Positions 1 to 11,877 of a stretch of 64,000 bases of DNA are shown piece after piece. Positions within the stretch are counted from its first letter, which is position 1, and the number at the start of each line of letters is the position of its first letter. The translations under genes were made by a program, and so were the position numbers. The stretch comes from Quillaja saponaria (Eukaryota; Streptophyta; Magnoliopsida; Fabales; Quillajaceae). Below the pieces are notes generated by a model. That model was not told where the DNA came from and ran no database searches. It saw only the letters and a program-made list of their open reading frames with translations. The DNA lies in NCBI GenBank assembly GCA_029379385.1, contig CM055613.1, forward strand, positions 12,418,001 through 12,482,000, written 5' to 3'.

Positions 1-2203
1 AAGTGCAAATGTCTCTAGTTAATATGAAAATTTTCTAGAATGCAATATAAGAAATATCTTGATTAATTAACAATTTCAGTGGTTGGGTTTCAAACCTTGA
101 TCATAGTGAATCCGTATACAACATTACTTTCAAACACCAAATGCTGTTAATACATTATGATTTAATGCAGCTAATTGAGATTCATCATGTTGGGAGTTAA
201 AAAGAAATGGAGGGGGAGGTGTAAAGTAGGAGAATTAGAAGGCACAAGAAGAGAGTTGAGAAGACGTAATGCAAAGCGATCAAAATAAATTAACTCACTT
301 GTTGACATCTGGGTGATAACTCCTGGCAAGCTTCCGATAAGCTGAAAAAGTTATAAATAAATAAAAAGACATAAGTATTTTAAGTGATGGATAATAAAAG
401 AGAGGTGAACCAACAAAGAATACCTATCCAAGTGATTCATATGCAGCTTTTGGATAACCATAATCATTAGATTACCAATTGCAATTTAAATGCAACACAA
501 TAAACTTGTATAACAAACATAAAATAAAAAAGACTCTGATCATTGATATGGTCCTGAAGCAACCTCTGCCTATAAAGTCCATTCTTTGTACAGAGGAGAG
601 CATACCACTTTTAATTTCAGATTTACTAGCATTTCTTGACACCCCAAGGACAGAATAGAAGTCCTGCAAATTGACTTATATCAGAAACTCATCAAACCAT
701 GAGACAGGAAATCATACTGTAATAATGAGGGAATACAGCTACGAAAGTATATACCACTAGAGGCTTTAAAAAAAATGCTTTCATGCAGCAAAAATGAATG
801 GATAGATCATACTCACAGCATCTGCTCTAACTATGAACCTTGATCCCCTGCGATGATGCAATGTTTGAGATGAACCCACGTCAAATAGTCCATGCAAGGA
901 ATCCCGAGAAAACAAACTTGAACTTGGAGCAGCCATAAAGCTTACCCTTCCTGTAAAACTGCAAGTAAGATCACTTAAAGAAGTTAGACTGTCCTTCTTA
1001 ACAGACTAGGTTGGAGAATGTTAGTGATTGGTAGTATACATAATTTATGAGGTGTTGCACAAAAGTTAATTGTTACCAGTTAAAGCAAAAACATGTCACA
1101 GAAAATAAGCTTACAAGAAACCATCACGATCGATCTCCACGCTCCAGTTTGGACAAAAAAATATCAAATAATGATCAAACTATAGAACAAACCTAGGTTC
1201 TGATATAGTACACTTGCTGCCATGCAGAAGCTTTCATTGATACTTAATATTTTGACAACACATTATCAGCAGAATATTATCCAAAAGATCTGAGGTCAAC
1301 TACACATTTCAGTTTCACTAATCCACCACCCAAACCTAATAAAACTTATAATTTTAGGACCATTAAAAGAAGCTGTTCTAATTTGGTCACCAAGCATCAA
1401 ATAGGTGGCAATTGCTCTCCAACTTGTTGAAATTAGTGGCTACTTGAATCATGCATGTACCTCTTTGTTGTCATGATCAGCATGTGTGTTCCATTTGTTA
1501 TTTTCTCTTATTTGGTATCATTTTCTTTTCTTTCTCTTTCTGTTTTTCTATCACTGGTGCCAATGGATTAACAACTGGAGGTGTCCTCTTTCTTCCTGTA
1601 ATCCCTCAAACCTTTTATCCAAGTACTTTGATGATTGAAATGATGCTAGTTTATGAGGTCCATATAATATAATAAATGTTATAGTATGAATGCTGTGGTT
1701 AGGATGAAGTATCTATTCATGTTAGTTTATAATAGTTGATGGAAATTCACTTACTAGATGAACCAAAACAACAGAAGTGAGTAGGTGATTGAGGGGAAAA
1801 GTAAAAATTATTGATTTTAAAGCCTCGCTGTGACAGACTAATAGAGCCATTTGTGATTGTTGAACAGGTCTACAACGTGCTAGCATTTTTTTCGAAAGGC
1901 ATAAAAAATTCAACACTATGTGTCCTAATACTTTTAGAATGAAACCATTTTTTCCTTGTGTGACCCTGCATCCCACAACCACAATCCTTAAAAATCAAGC
2001 ACACTGGCATAAGTTTCATGTACCTGCATAAGGCCCTAACATGGTGCAATATAGAAGCCACTCAGAAACTTGTGTTTCTACAAATAAAATACTCACCCGT
2101 TATTGGATGCTGGAATCTGGCTTGTGAAACCAGATCTTAGGAAAAAATGAGGACGCATCCCCCATTGAGCAACTGAAGTACTTCCACAAGGTGTGACAGC
2201 CAT
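1..2203 (-). CDS. Plastid-type DnaJ (Hsp40, A-type) chaperone, 5' part only; runs off the left edge
   Basis: Hsp40 co-chaperone that would stimulate plastid Hsp70. Coding exons on the minus strand, from GT..AG borders and frame: 2203-2097, 958-817, 663-606 and 341-299; later exons lie left of base 1. The start is MAVTPCGSTSVAQWG, matching the start of plant DnaJ A5/A6/A7 proteins. About 80 Ser/Arg-rich residues follow, fitting a transit peptide, ending RGSRFIVRADA. The J domain starts DFYSVLGVSRNASKSEIKS and continues AYRKLARSYHPDVNK with the HPD motif intact. Exon phases join cleanly (107, 142, 58 and 43 nt). Known family members go on to a Gly/Phe region, four CxxCxGxG zinc repeats and a C-terminal substrate domain, none of which is in view. 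Closest Arabidopsis relatives from memory are AT4G39960 and AT2G22360. Sure of the family; the intact state of the rest cannot be judged. Confidence 0.9.
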
Positions 2204-2211
2204 CCAATATA

Positions 2212-3110
2212 TCTTCAGAAGAAGAATAAGCTAATCAAGAAGAATATAGAAATGTGAAATATTAGACAATGAAAACATAATAGAAAACACCATGTTGAGT
2301 GTGTGACAGAAGAAGATGAAGTTTGTGTAAAGATTCAGGGAAATAATGAGTCCCGATAAGTCAAACAAGGGGAGTTTTTACCAAACGGCATTTTTAGTTA
2401 CTTCTCAGATTTCTTACAGGCACTAATAAAATGCAAACCCATTATTCAAACTTAAATTTCTTATAGCTTAAGTCACAACAAAACAGCTACAGTCTATACA
2501 ATTACAGACTACTTTATATAAAGGTACATGAGCAGCTATCTTTGAAACAAATAGCTCTTTTCTGAACTAAACCACAGCAAGAATTAGCACTAAGAAATTG
2601 CAAAATGAACGTACAAACATAAATTACAAGCTACTAAAGTTTTATATTATATACCCAAAAGTTGGACGCACGGAAAAAACACAAACTTGACTTTTAAGTT
2701 CTGCACTAAATAACAGTATCAAGCAATCACTAACTTTTTATTCGTCCCCACGTGTTCTTAATCAAATTCAAATTATGTGCAGTGTTTAATAATCGAAATT
2801 GAAAGGAAACATTCATCTCTATGTCTCGAGCAATTTAAAGTCAGGGAATTTCAATAAGAAAAAAAATACAAATATAAAGACCTACCTGGTTGTTGTTGTT
2901 CTTCTTCTTCTTCTATTAACCTCAGCCACTTCGCTCTCCCTGATATTAGAGAGAGAGAGAACGGAGAGGGAGGGCGAGAGAGATTGTGCGGCGAGGTTTG
3001 TCGCAGAAGAGAAAGCCGGAGCAGTTGGAGGATGAGGCTGCAGCGTTAGAACTTAGAAGTCTTGTAATTGGCGGTGGATGAAAGACCTGACTGGTGGTAG
3101 ATCCACGAGC
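2212..3110 (-). promoter_or_regulatory. 5' leader of the DnaJ gene with one leader intron
   Basis: A strong donor (CAG|GTAGGT on the minus strand) lies at 2886/2885, and an acceptor (CTGAAG|ATAT) ends at 2213, nine bases before the ATG at 2203. The first non-coding exon is therefore about 2886-3100 and the leader intron about 2885-2213. The exon is rich in GA/CT runs (2948-2985) and AAC/GAA repeats (2890-2915), typical of plant leaders. The cap site is a guess. I see no clear TATA box. Confidence 0.55.
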
Positions 3111-3169
3111 TCAAACATTTAAGAGTAGATAGAGGTTTAATCCGCTGCTTCTAGAACCCTAATTGTTTG

Positions 3170-4085
3170 TAGTAGGGTTGTTTCTTACCGTTGGATTAGT
3201 AAATTATTTTATTTAAAAAAAAAAAAACAAGCACTAAAAAGGTAATATGGTGGGATAAAATAGAATTGGTTTTAAATAAACTTCATATAAAAGTTATTCA
3301 AATATATATCTTGCCTTATATTACAGCAAAAGTGACCAAATAAAAAATCAATATTTGTATTGTATTTACTATTTAAGTTTCATTACAGAATTTATTTTTT
3401 TAGTACATCATTATAATTTTTATTTTCTTTTACAAGATTGTTCTAAAAATTCAATCATGAGATTTTTATTTTTTTTTCAACAATTAAATTTTGGTGACAT
3501 TGATCTGATAATTAATGTGCTCCTGGTTTATGAGTTGGATTTGTTTAATAAACACTGTAAAAAATAAAAAATTAATGAATTTTTCAATACCGTCATGAAT
3601 GACATGTTAAAATAGTAAGATTTATTGTGAAAGAAAAGGGTTCAATTAATTTTATCTTGAGTTGATTCTGATTTTTTTTATTTTTTCAAGAATATTAAAT
3701 CTCAAGATTTTATTTTATCATCAATCCAATTACTATATTTTTTTTTTCTTGTTTATCAAAGAATAGATCACTTTAAATCAAAAAAGTTAATTAGCCGAGC
3801 TGTCAAAACACTTACTCACCGCTAAACTAAAAAATAAAAAATAAAATAGTGACTCTTAATCAGAGCTCTTTATATGTATTCATACTAAACAAAAGTTCTT
3901 TGAGATTAATTACATTCAAATGAGGATTTATAAAATATGTTCCTTTACCGGCCCACGAATAAAAGAAAGGAAAGGTTAGAGGTCCGTCTTACATATTCTG
4001 TACCCAAACCCAATTATACAAATATGGCCCAAAAGAAAGTCCAACTAAACAGAAATTTATAATAAGATATAGTAAAAATTTATTG
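3170..4085. other. AT-rich intergenic DNA
   Basis: Poly(A) and poly(T) runs and no ORF with recognisable similarity. It separates the head of the DnaJ gene from the tRNA-like locus. I see no TIR, LTR or conserved motif. Confidence 0.5.
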
Positions 4086-4098
4086 CTAATAGAGCAAA

Positions 4099-4188
4099 CC
4101 GACTAGCTCAGTTGGTAGAGCGGAGGACTCTAGTGGGATTTTCCTTGCTAGTATCCTTAGGTCGCTGGTTCGAATCCGGCAGGTCGGA
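4099..4188 (+). tRNA. tRNA-Tyr-derived locus with intron and a CUA (amber-reading) anticodon; acceptor stem damaged
   Basis: A near-complete plant tRNA-Tyr. A box TAGCTCAGTTGG at 4104-4115; D stem GCTC/GAGC; anticodon stem GAGGA (4123-4127) with TCCTT (4154-4158); B box GGTTCGAATCC at 4167-4177; T stem GCTGG/CCGGC; 3' acceptor strand AGGTCGG at 4181-4187. The anticodon position reads CTA (4130-4132) where plant tRNA-Tyr has GTA. An intron of about 19 nt (4134-4152) sits after position 37, as in nuclear tRNA-Tyr, and holds CTAG (4148-4151), which can pair with the anticodon CTAG. The 5' acceptor strand is only CCGAC, two bases short of CCGACCT, so the mature tRNA would have a 5-bp stem. A CAA motif precedes it and a run of T (4194-4203) follows as a Pol III stop. 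Relic or unusual suppressor; a relic is likelier. Confidence 0.75.
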
Positions 4189-4191
4189 ATT

Positions 4192-4203
4192 TCTTTTTTT
4201 TTT
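4192..4203 (+). terminator. Pol III T-run after the tRNA-Tyr-like locus
   Basis: The tRNA 3' end is followed within ten bases by C then a run of ten T, a strong RNA polymerase III termination signal on this strand. It supports the view that the locus was, or is, a transcribed tRNA gene. Confidence 0.55.
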
Positions 4204-4786
4204 CTTTTTTGTTTGTTCGAGCTTGGGTCAACACCTGTGGTTCCCTAAAGGTAAAGTACCATTTTGGCACTGGCTGCAGCTCATTCCACCAATCATAACA
4301 TGCACAGCATACGGCAGCGGAGGTGGTGACATTAATCTACTTAGTCATTAACAAACATAATCTTGCATGATTACTTTCTATGGGAATAAAAATAGAACAA
4401 CCGGATATTACATAGTCAACACACAGTAACATAGTGCAAGTGCCCAACAATATGGGAAGCAGCAGCCACTAGATAATGACAGTATCTCATTCTCCAAAGA
4501 AAAAACATAAATCATGTTGTCTTAAGTTACTGCTGTGGAAATTTCATCTAGCTAATCTCCGTCTCTCAATCACGATTGATCGTACTGCACTTCTCCAATG
4601 ATATAGATATACTAATATACATCTTTCAATGAATACTTCTTTCTTTTCCAGTTGTGAAATTGTGAACTGATGAGTACTTTCACAACTTCACATTGTTTAC
4701 ATTATCCACAACATAACCACATAGCACGCAATTGAGGACTCAGTTGATCAGATATGCTAGTTCATCACCTTTTATGGTATATCTTT
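4204..4786. other. Intergenic / 3' flank of the hydrolase gene
   Basis: No gene or repeat recognised. The right half should include the 3' UTR of the minus-strand hydrolase, whose stop codon is at 4789-4787. Confidence 0.4.
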
Positions 4787-7354
4787 CTAGTCCACCTTTC
4801 GACCATTGATGTGGTTTTCTTGATTAGATAAAGGAAGCTGATCAATGAGGAAGGACCACAAGTGCTTGGCCATCTCTTTGGGCTTCTCTGCATTGATGGC
4901 ATGACCAGCATTCTTTATGATTACTAGTTGTGCATTCTCATCCAGATGCCTATACAGCAGGATGAAAGAAGATATGATGAGGTGAAATCTTTAATCCAGC
5001 AGATGACTTGAAAAAGTGATATGTATAAATCTATTTGGTTGATGAATTATGATGTGGCTGTAAGAAGTTGGCTTCCTAATTTAAATGATTCCACTCTCTT
5101 TTTCTCCTCCTCTGTAATCAGGAAAGTAAACTAGCTTAAGAAGAGCATCGTCTGGTTTGGCTATAGGTTTATAATGTCCTTCACATTATTGTGCCCTGGA
5201 TGTTACAGAGAAATTAATTTAGTCTGTGCAAGAACTTGAATTACTTCAAAATTACCTTTTCAGTCTGTGTGCTAATTCCAGTGGGAATAACAAGTCTTGT
5301 TCTCCCCAGATAATTAGTGTAGGCTGCAACAAGGGGAAGTTATGCCTTTTAGAAGACATTGAGAAAGATTGAAAAGTGCAATCAAACTTGGAACTCAGAC
5401 ATATAGACGTAAGCCTAAAAGAAATGTTGAGTTGATCATCAGAAAACATTGTTTTAAAGAACCTGGGCTATTTTTGGAAGATTTGCCAATTTCCTGTCCT
5501 TATGTAATGCTTGAATCAATTCTTTCCTCTCTTGAAGGTACTCCTTACACATCACCTGCCAGTAAAACTCAAACAACTTTAGGCAAATTAATTTGTGCAG
5601 TATCTGTATTTGTCACAATTTGGTATGCAACAAACTGCAATGAAATAAATGTGAGGGAGCAAAATATGCAAGAACTGCTTATTCCATACCGTAAGTTATG
5701 CTTATTCATATTGCCCATCTTCAAAATGATCAAAGCATACATTAACCAAATAGAAGCATACGTGGTGTGCATGTGTCTTTAATTCAACAGTACAATATTT
5801 AACTAGATGATGCTCATGGCTTTGGAGATTGTGGTATTTCACAAGTTTGGGAGAATATAATAATAGAAGCAGGGATACTACCAAAGCTGTATTTCTGATT
5901 AGTCTTACATTGTTTTTAATACTGAAACAGCTTGGAATGCCGGTGAAATATCAGTATTCTCTTAAATGGGCTCTTCCAAAATGGTTTCTCTGGTTCTCAA
6001 CTTAAACTTATGCTTGCAACCCTTCCTCCCTGCCCTCCTCTGTTCTTCTTTTTCCATTCTTTACTCGCTTTTCTTGTGAATAATTTTTTCATTCAACATG
6101 GAAATTGACAAAAAGATAACCCAAAAATCTACCTTCTTGCATTTTCTATATAGAAGGATCCCTTTGATGGCATGTAAGTCAGAAATTACCTCCTAGACAT
6201 CCAGGACACATTTTGCAAGAATATGTAAGCAATACACATTGTTAGCCTGATTTTTTGGGTTTTTTTTGGTAGGGGTGTACAAGAAGAGAGTTTCTGTGTG
6301 CAACTGCCAGAGTACAAGAAGAAAGAGAAAGATGAAACTGAATAGATCCGGACCTAAATATTGAGGTTTGAAAAAGCTTTTGTGTAATAAGCATGGACTG
6401 ACTTCATTCCCTTAGTCCTACTGTATTGTGTTATCTGGTAACCACTAGCCATAAATATCAAAGCAAATTATTGAACATGTAGGAGATCTAAATAAATAAA
6501 AAGAAATTATGACTTGTAAGTTACTCAATTCCCAACTACTAAAAAAATACACAGTTAGCGTCATCAACCCTTGAAAAGCTGATATACGTACGTAGACAAT
6601 CTGAATCCATTTCTGATACCATCTGAAAACTTATAAACCCATCAGTAGTCAGAATACATATCCATAGTTATCCATTCCATCAAATTGAAAATAGAATCAA
6701 AAGCAACCATGGAGAAACATTTCCACTTACATCAATAAAATCCCTGAGAAAACAAGACGGCACTCCTTTCGCAGGTTTCACGAACGTAAGGCGCAGCAAA
6801 TCCCTTAGCTTGTCCGGTGTCTGCGGTAGCAAAATACTCACAGCCTCGTCCACAGATTTTATCGTGAACATCCCCTCATCCATATCCTTCTCTTCGAAGC
6901 ACACTCCCGCACAACACACCACCAACCTTTCCAATCTCTCTGGGAACTGGGCTGCCATGCTATACGCCACAAACCCACCATAGCTCATACCCACCACGTT
7001 CATTTTCCGGACCCCATGAGCTTCCATTAAACCCATCACGCACTTAGCCTGAAAAGCTTCTGATCTTTCTGGTCGGGTTGTGTAAGAGTCGCCGAAGAAG
7101 ACCAAGTCGGGGACGTAGACGTTGAAGCGGGCGATGAGTGGGGAAACAAAGTTGTTCCACTGCCACATTGCGTTGGCTCCGATCCCGTGGATAAGAAGAA
7201 GGGTAGGCTTGTATTCTTTGTGGATTTTGGGGACCCAGCAATGCATAATTGTTCCGTCGTGGAGATCGGTAGTGACGGATTTGAGGCCGAAGCAAGAGAA
7301 AGAGTAACGATAGAACCAATCCCTTGAAGCAGTGAAGCTGAAACACCTACCCAT
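4787..7354 (-). CDS. Alpha/beta-hydrolase fold protein, four exons, intact
   Basis: Serine hydrolase of the plant AT4G39955 type; the natural substrate is unknown. Exons on the minus strand: 7354-6731, 5555-5463, 5323-5256 and 4949-4787 (624, 93, 68 and 163 nt), joining in frame to 315 residues. An upstream in-frame ATG at 7393 would add 13 residues; I prefer 7354 because MGRCFSFTASRDWFYR matches the usual start. Visible: oxyanion-loop HGIGAN (residues 56-61), nucleophile elbow GMSYGG (Ser124), acid loop IIWGEQD (Asp249) and AGHAIN (His278), so the catalytic triad is complete. All intron borders are GT..AG. The N-terminal FYR-type segment lacks a clear signal peptide, so cytosol or plastid is open. 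It neighbours the DnaJ and PPR genes as its Arabidopsis counterpart does. Family certain; function not. Confidence 0.92.
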
Positions 7355-7399
7355 CAGGTTCTTTGTGAGGACCAAAATCTGCTCAGAAATCAAAGTAAT

Positions 7400-9300
7400 T
7401 TGATGTTTTGATGGCGGGAAAATGGAAATGCTCAGGAACCAGCAAAGTTCAGACCTCAGAAAGTCAGAGACTCATATCAGAGCCACTCCAATTACAGACG
7501 GAGGTGGAAACAAATCATTCGGCGCTGGCACGAAAGAAAATTGCCATTTCTGCTATCCAATTAGGCAATTACAAAATTCAAATGTGGCATTGGGTAATGT
7601 ATGATACGTTGAAATTATAATATTTTTTTTTATCCAAATAAAGTACATGCTTATTATTAATTAAAAGCATATATTGAAATACAATTAAAAGAAAAAACTT
7701 ATTTTAAACATTTTATATTTACAAAATAAGTTTTTATTTTTTTTTGGTCATAGATTATGTAAGGTTTGATAACAAGCATTTTAATCGTATGATTTTCTTA
7801 TTGGATGCCTAATAAAGAAAATTTATTTAAGTGTAATAAATATAATTTTTGTGATATTAAATTTATTTTAATTTTTGAAAAAGAGAAAAACATTGAATCC
7901 TTATTTTAAACTCGCAGGGCACCTACCTACATGGACATCAAGAAAGGCAACTAGGTAATTTGGGTAAAATTAATTAATAAGGTTCAATAAATAATAAAAA
8001 TTATATATATATATCATCTTACGTTAAAAAAAAAAAAAACCTAAATCATATTTAACCATGAATTAGAACTTTAATTTTTGCTCTGTTGGTTAATTAACTT
8101 TTTAATTTAAGTAATGTGAAAAAAGCAGCTTGATTGGTGTGGTCCACTAATATTGTTTTCTTCTATCTCAAGCAAATAATACAAATAAAAATTATTTTTC
8201 TCAACTAAAAAACAACATCATCTAAACAGCACTAGCGTCGAAGAAATAATTAATTTGTTTTCGTTTTTTTTTTTTTTTTTTTGATTCTCTTTCTAGAAGG
8301 TCATTATTAGGGCATAAAATATTCCTAAAGAGACAAAATGTATGTCTTAAAAAATTAACTAGGTGTATTAGACTTTGTCGGGTTTAAAATGTTAGCTTGT
8401 ATGGACGGAATATTTTGATTCCCTTCCGGTTTCTAATTTACTTTTACATTTTTAAGTACCGTTATATATTTTGTTAGCTATTAACTATAAGATATAAATA
8501 TGTACCCAAAAAAATATATATATAAATAAATAAAATTAATCATGAATAACTCGTAAAAGGCATGATTCATTTTCTAAATAAATAAAATTCAAGTTTTATT
8601 TAGAGTTCATTTACTAGATAAGGTGATATAAAATTTTATAAAACTAAATTCAAAAACTCGTAAACTATACTTTTTGAAAATAACTTAAATATATTTATTT
8701 AGTAATATTTTATATGAGTAAAATAAATATATAATGAATATATTTATTTGAACAACATTACAATAAAACAACACTTGTGGTTAACATCTTGCACTCTCTA
8801 CAGTAAGGAATCTCTTGCACTTGATGAGAGAGTGAGTCCAGTGAACTCACTTTTCCTAAAAGAAAATATTTTCAATTTTCACGCATACAAACACCTCTAA
8901 ATATTAATATTATGTTTAGAATAAAATAAAAAATCATTTCAATTGTACTCGAAATTCTTTTATTTAGAATAAAATGAATGGTTATAGAATTAAACTAAAT
9001 TCTCTTGTTTGGAACATGTGAAGAATTCATTTTAATTTAATATTTTCCTAAACTATCCAATTATTTTAGTTAAAATCATCATTGAAATAACAAGATAAAA
9101 ATAATATGTCTAGTGGTATCTTATTATTACTGAAACTTTTCAGTAGTCACACATCCTATTACAATTTGACGCTCATAATTGAAGTTAAGTATACACAAAT
9201 CTGTTTGCAATGCAAAATATTTAATAATTATTACAAAAAACAAGATATAATGCAACCAATTATAATTTCAGCAATTACATAAAAAGAATATAAAAACTAA
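7400..9300. other. Long AT-rich intergenic region
   Basis: Upstream of the hydrolase. Very high A+T, with homopolymers (T-run about 8265-8282, A-run 8027-8038). No ORF has family similarity on either strand and I see no LTR or TIR pair. The first 150 bases may hold the hydrolase leader and promoter. Confidence 0.45.
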
Positions 9301-9312
9301 TAGGGGCAAGCT

Positions 9313-9640
9313 TGTCATTTAAAGTTTGAAACATAATAAGATGTGAAAAATAATAATGATAAAAGTGTCATCTAATGTGTAAAAAATAATAATGGTACAA
9401 TTATCATTTAAAGTGTAAGAAAAAATAAGGGTAAAAATGTTATTTAAGTTGTGAAAAATGATAAGATGTGGAAATAATAGGGTAAATTAATTATGAATTA
9501 ATGTGTGAGAAATAATAAGGGTGATAGTGTCATTTAAGGTGTAACAAATAATATTCTCAAACAAGATATGAGAAATAACAAAATTAAGTGTCATTTACGA
9601 TATAAATATTGTAAGAATAAAGTTATCATCTAAGGTGCAA
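9313..9640. repeat. Degenerate minisatellite, roughly 45-60-bp units
   Basis: The phrase GTGTCATTTAAGGTGT followed by RARAAATAATAAGGGT recurs with drift at about 9315, 9366, 9405, 9440, 9500, 9530 and 9580. Units differ by substitutions and small indels, so the array is old. No coding potential. Confidence 0.6.
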
Positions 9641-9860
9641 CCAAATTTGTTATTGAGCTTGTTAACTCTACAGATACTGATTCTCACCCTTTAGGCTCTC
9701 TCGTTGATGATTGCGGATTGGGATTACCTCAAGCAACTCTATTTCACAGCTTTTGAAAAGGGAACAAAGTAGTAGATTTGCTAGCTAAGGAGGCTCGTAA
9801 CCAAACTTTAGATTTCAATGTTTTTTCTATTGTGCCTTCTTTTTGAAGTTCCGTATTGTC
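9640..9860 (+). pseudogene. Fragment of an RNase H domain from a plant non-LTR retroelement or related gene
   Basis: The frame reads LGSLVDDCGLGLPQATLF, then HSF, a TGA stop (about 9754), and KGNKVVDLLAKEARNQTL. This matches the end of plant RNase H-like domains (the R-x-GN-x-VAD-x-LAK block), where a positive residue before GN is usual. The stop shows it is dead. Only about 70 residues are left, with no reverse transcriptase next to it. Confidence 0.6.
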
Positions 9861-10170
9861 TTTTGATTCCCAGGGAAACTGCTCATCAAGGAATGTTTAT
9901 GTTGACTAGTTTTCTTGAATGCACCATTTTCACCAAAAAATAAAATAAAATCATCTAGTGTACCTACTATGGATGAAAACATATCAACATAAACAACATT
10001 TTGTGTAAACTGTTATTTATTTAACGGTATGGTGGTGTCCAATTATTTTCTTTTATTTTTTATAGGCTTTGTTATAATTTTACTTGTTTGATAATGCTTA
10101 CATTAAAAGAACATGCAACGTGGATTTGTCAGGATTGAAAACACCAAAACAACCAAACCCACGGACCAAC

Positions 10171-10521
10171 TTTATTTGGAAACGCTGTCTAGCCAAAAAA
10201 AAAATATAATATTAATAATAATTTTATATTGTTTTCTTATCAAAACTATATATATATATATATAATATTATATTATTATTGCTTTTCTTTGCCTTCTACG
10301 TCTATAATAGTGTTGGTTTAAAAGTTGTCTGGGGATATAAGTGGAGGTTAGGTTTTCTTTTACCTATAAAATAATTGGAAATTTATAGGCTTTACTTTTC
10401 ATTACATAGTCATAAAGGGTCATGACAAGTCTCAAACTGGATGGTGGGAATAATATTATATATATATATAAAAGAAATAATATTATATATTTTGGTTTGC
10501 TAGACGGTGTTTCCCAATAAA
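10171..10521. mobile_element. MITE-like element with imperfect TIRs TTTATT(K)GGAAACRCYGTCTAGC
   Basis: The left arm 10171-10194 (TTTATTTGGAAACGCTGTCT, then AGCC) is matched by the reverse complement of 10499-10521 (GCTAGACGGTGTTTCCCAAT, then AAA). The core GGAAACRCYGTCTAGC agrees with two purine/pyrimidine shifts. The inside is AT-rich with TA-dinucleotide runs (10248-10262, 10458-10470) and has no ORF. About 350 bp with such termini fits a non-autonomous DNA transposon; I cannot assign the superfamily and see no clear target duplication. Confidence 0.6.
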
Positions 10522-10532
10522 AATAGTGCAGC

Positions 10533-10620
10533 CACTACAAGAAAATCTCTTTAACAGAGACGGATTGTTGATACAAATAATTTTTTTTATCTAATTATAC
10601 TTTTCAGATATTGACATTGA
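10533..10620 (+). mobile_element. Terminus of a CACTA (En/Spm) transposon
   Basis: CACTACAAGAAAATC at 10533-10547 is the characteristic plant CACTA terminal inverted repeat, followed by a GAGACGGAT-type subterminal motif. No convincing partner end (GATTTTCTTGTAGTG) lies nearby, so this is a solo end or the partner is lost. It abuts the right arm of the MITE at 10171-10521. Confidence 0.6.
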
Positions 10621-11877
10621 GAAGTTATTTATTTGTATATCTGGTTATTTCGTGTCCCTTATCTAATATGTTTTTATCATGAATTTTATTTTATTTTTTA
10701 TTATAGAGACTATAGACCTAGAATTTCAGCTTTTTGCGTGTCTCTCTCATACCTTAACTACTATTTTCTTGAGAGCGGATCCCAACAGCAAGCTATAGGG
10801 ATCCCAAAAACAGCGCCGTTTTGAAAAAAAAAATAAAAATGGTTTGTTTTAAATTGTTTTTTTCCATCAACCAGAACGACACCGTTTTGGTTATCCTTTT
10901 TGCGCGAAACCTACTTGCAAATCCTCGCAATTTTCATGGAGGACATGGACATTGAGCCAGAAGATGTAACCATGGGATAAGTTTGTTCTTTTGTTCAATA
11001 ATTCCTTTGTGTCATTAGTGTATGTATTAAGTTTACAAGAAATTTGAAAAAAAAGGGGAATCACTGACTCTCTCTCTCTTTCACTTGGGAGTGAGTATTT
11101 TCTTTCAATATATGTCCAAGACGAACTACTGTAGGGAATTTTTGAAACCATTGAATTCGAAATGTGGGGAACTACTCCTTTGATGGGTGTTGCAATGGCT
11201 CAAGAATCACATCGTTACCTTACCTTCACCATGATATGGACTCCAATTTCTTATCGTAGAGCACGAGGAGATTTATCATTTAAGATGATTATAGGAATGG
11301 AAACCCTAAGTTTCTAAAGAAATTTGAGATTTCTTGAAATGAACATATTTTCTTGACTGCATGCTAACCTTAAGAATTTTAATAGCAAATCATAAAATCA
11401 AGATGTCAGCACTAAGCCTAATGCAATGGGTAATGGTAGCAAAACATGTTTGGCACGCATATGTTGCCTCCATTTGTTAAAAACAGACACGAGTGGAAAG
11501 TGGAGACCCTTCATAGTTCCCAGTTCCCACCAACATGGAACTCTGAAATACTCGTTATGTTGCAGCAAGCAAGCGCACTTTTTTAAGTATCTCTTAAAAT
11601 TATGGACTAAATCAAAAGTGTGTTGACAGTCCTTTGGAAAATAGAAGAAAGCATGTGATAAAATAAGAGTAAGTGGTATACAGCTAACAATTTATTTTTT
11701 TAAGTATCTCCCTGCTATTGTCGTTTGTAGGATTTTTCATAATTATGCATTCTACAATCAACAGAAGGAATGATACAAAAACTCAAATCAGAAATAGTAA
11801 TTTTGTATTTCACAACTGCACAATGTCATTACAAACTTAAAACAAAAACAATAAATGACATAACACTTGTATTTAGT
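10621..11877. other. Intergenic, no gene recognised
   Basis: Holds two copies of a CGCCGTTTT / CGACACCGTTTT motif (10811-10822 and 10875-10888) of the sort found near plant promoters, but no exon with a recognisable protein follows. Short ORFs here show no family similarity. Part may be inside of the CACTA element that ends at 10533. Confidence 0.35.

Noticed and set aside
5369..5782. 137-codon plus-strand ORF
   Set aside because: It lies antisense to exons 2 and 3 of the hydrolase and shows no similarity of its own.
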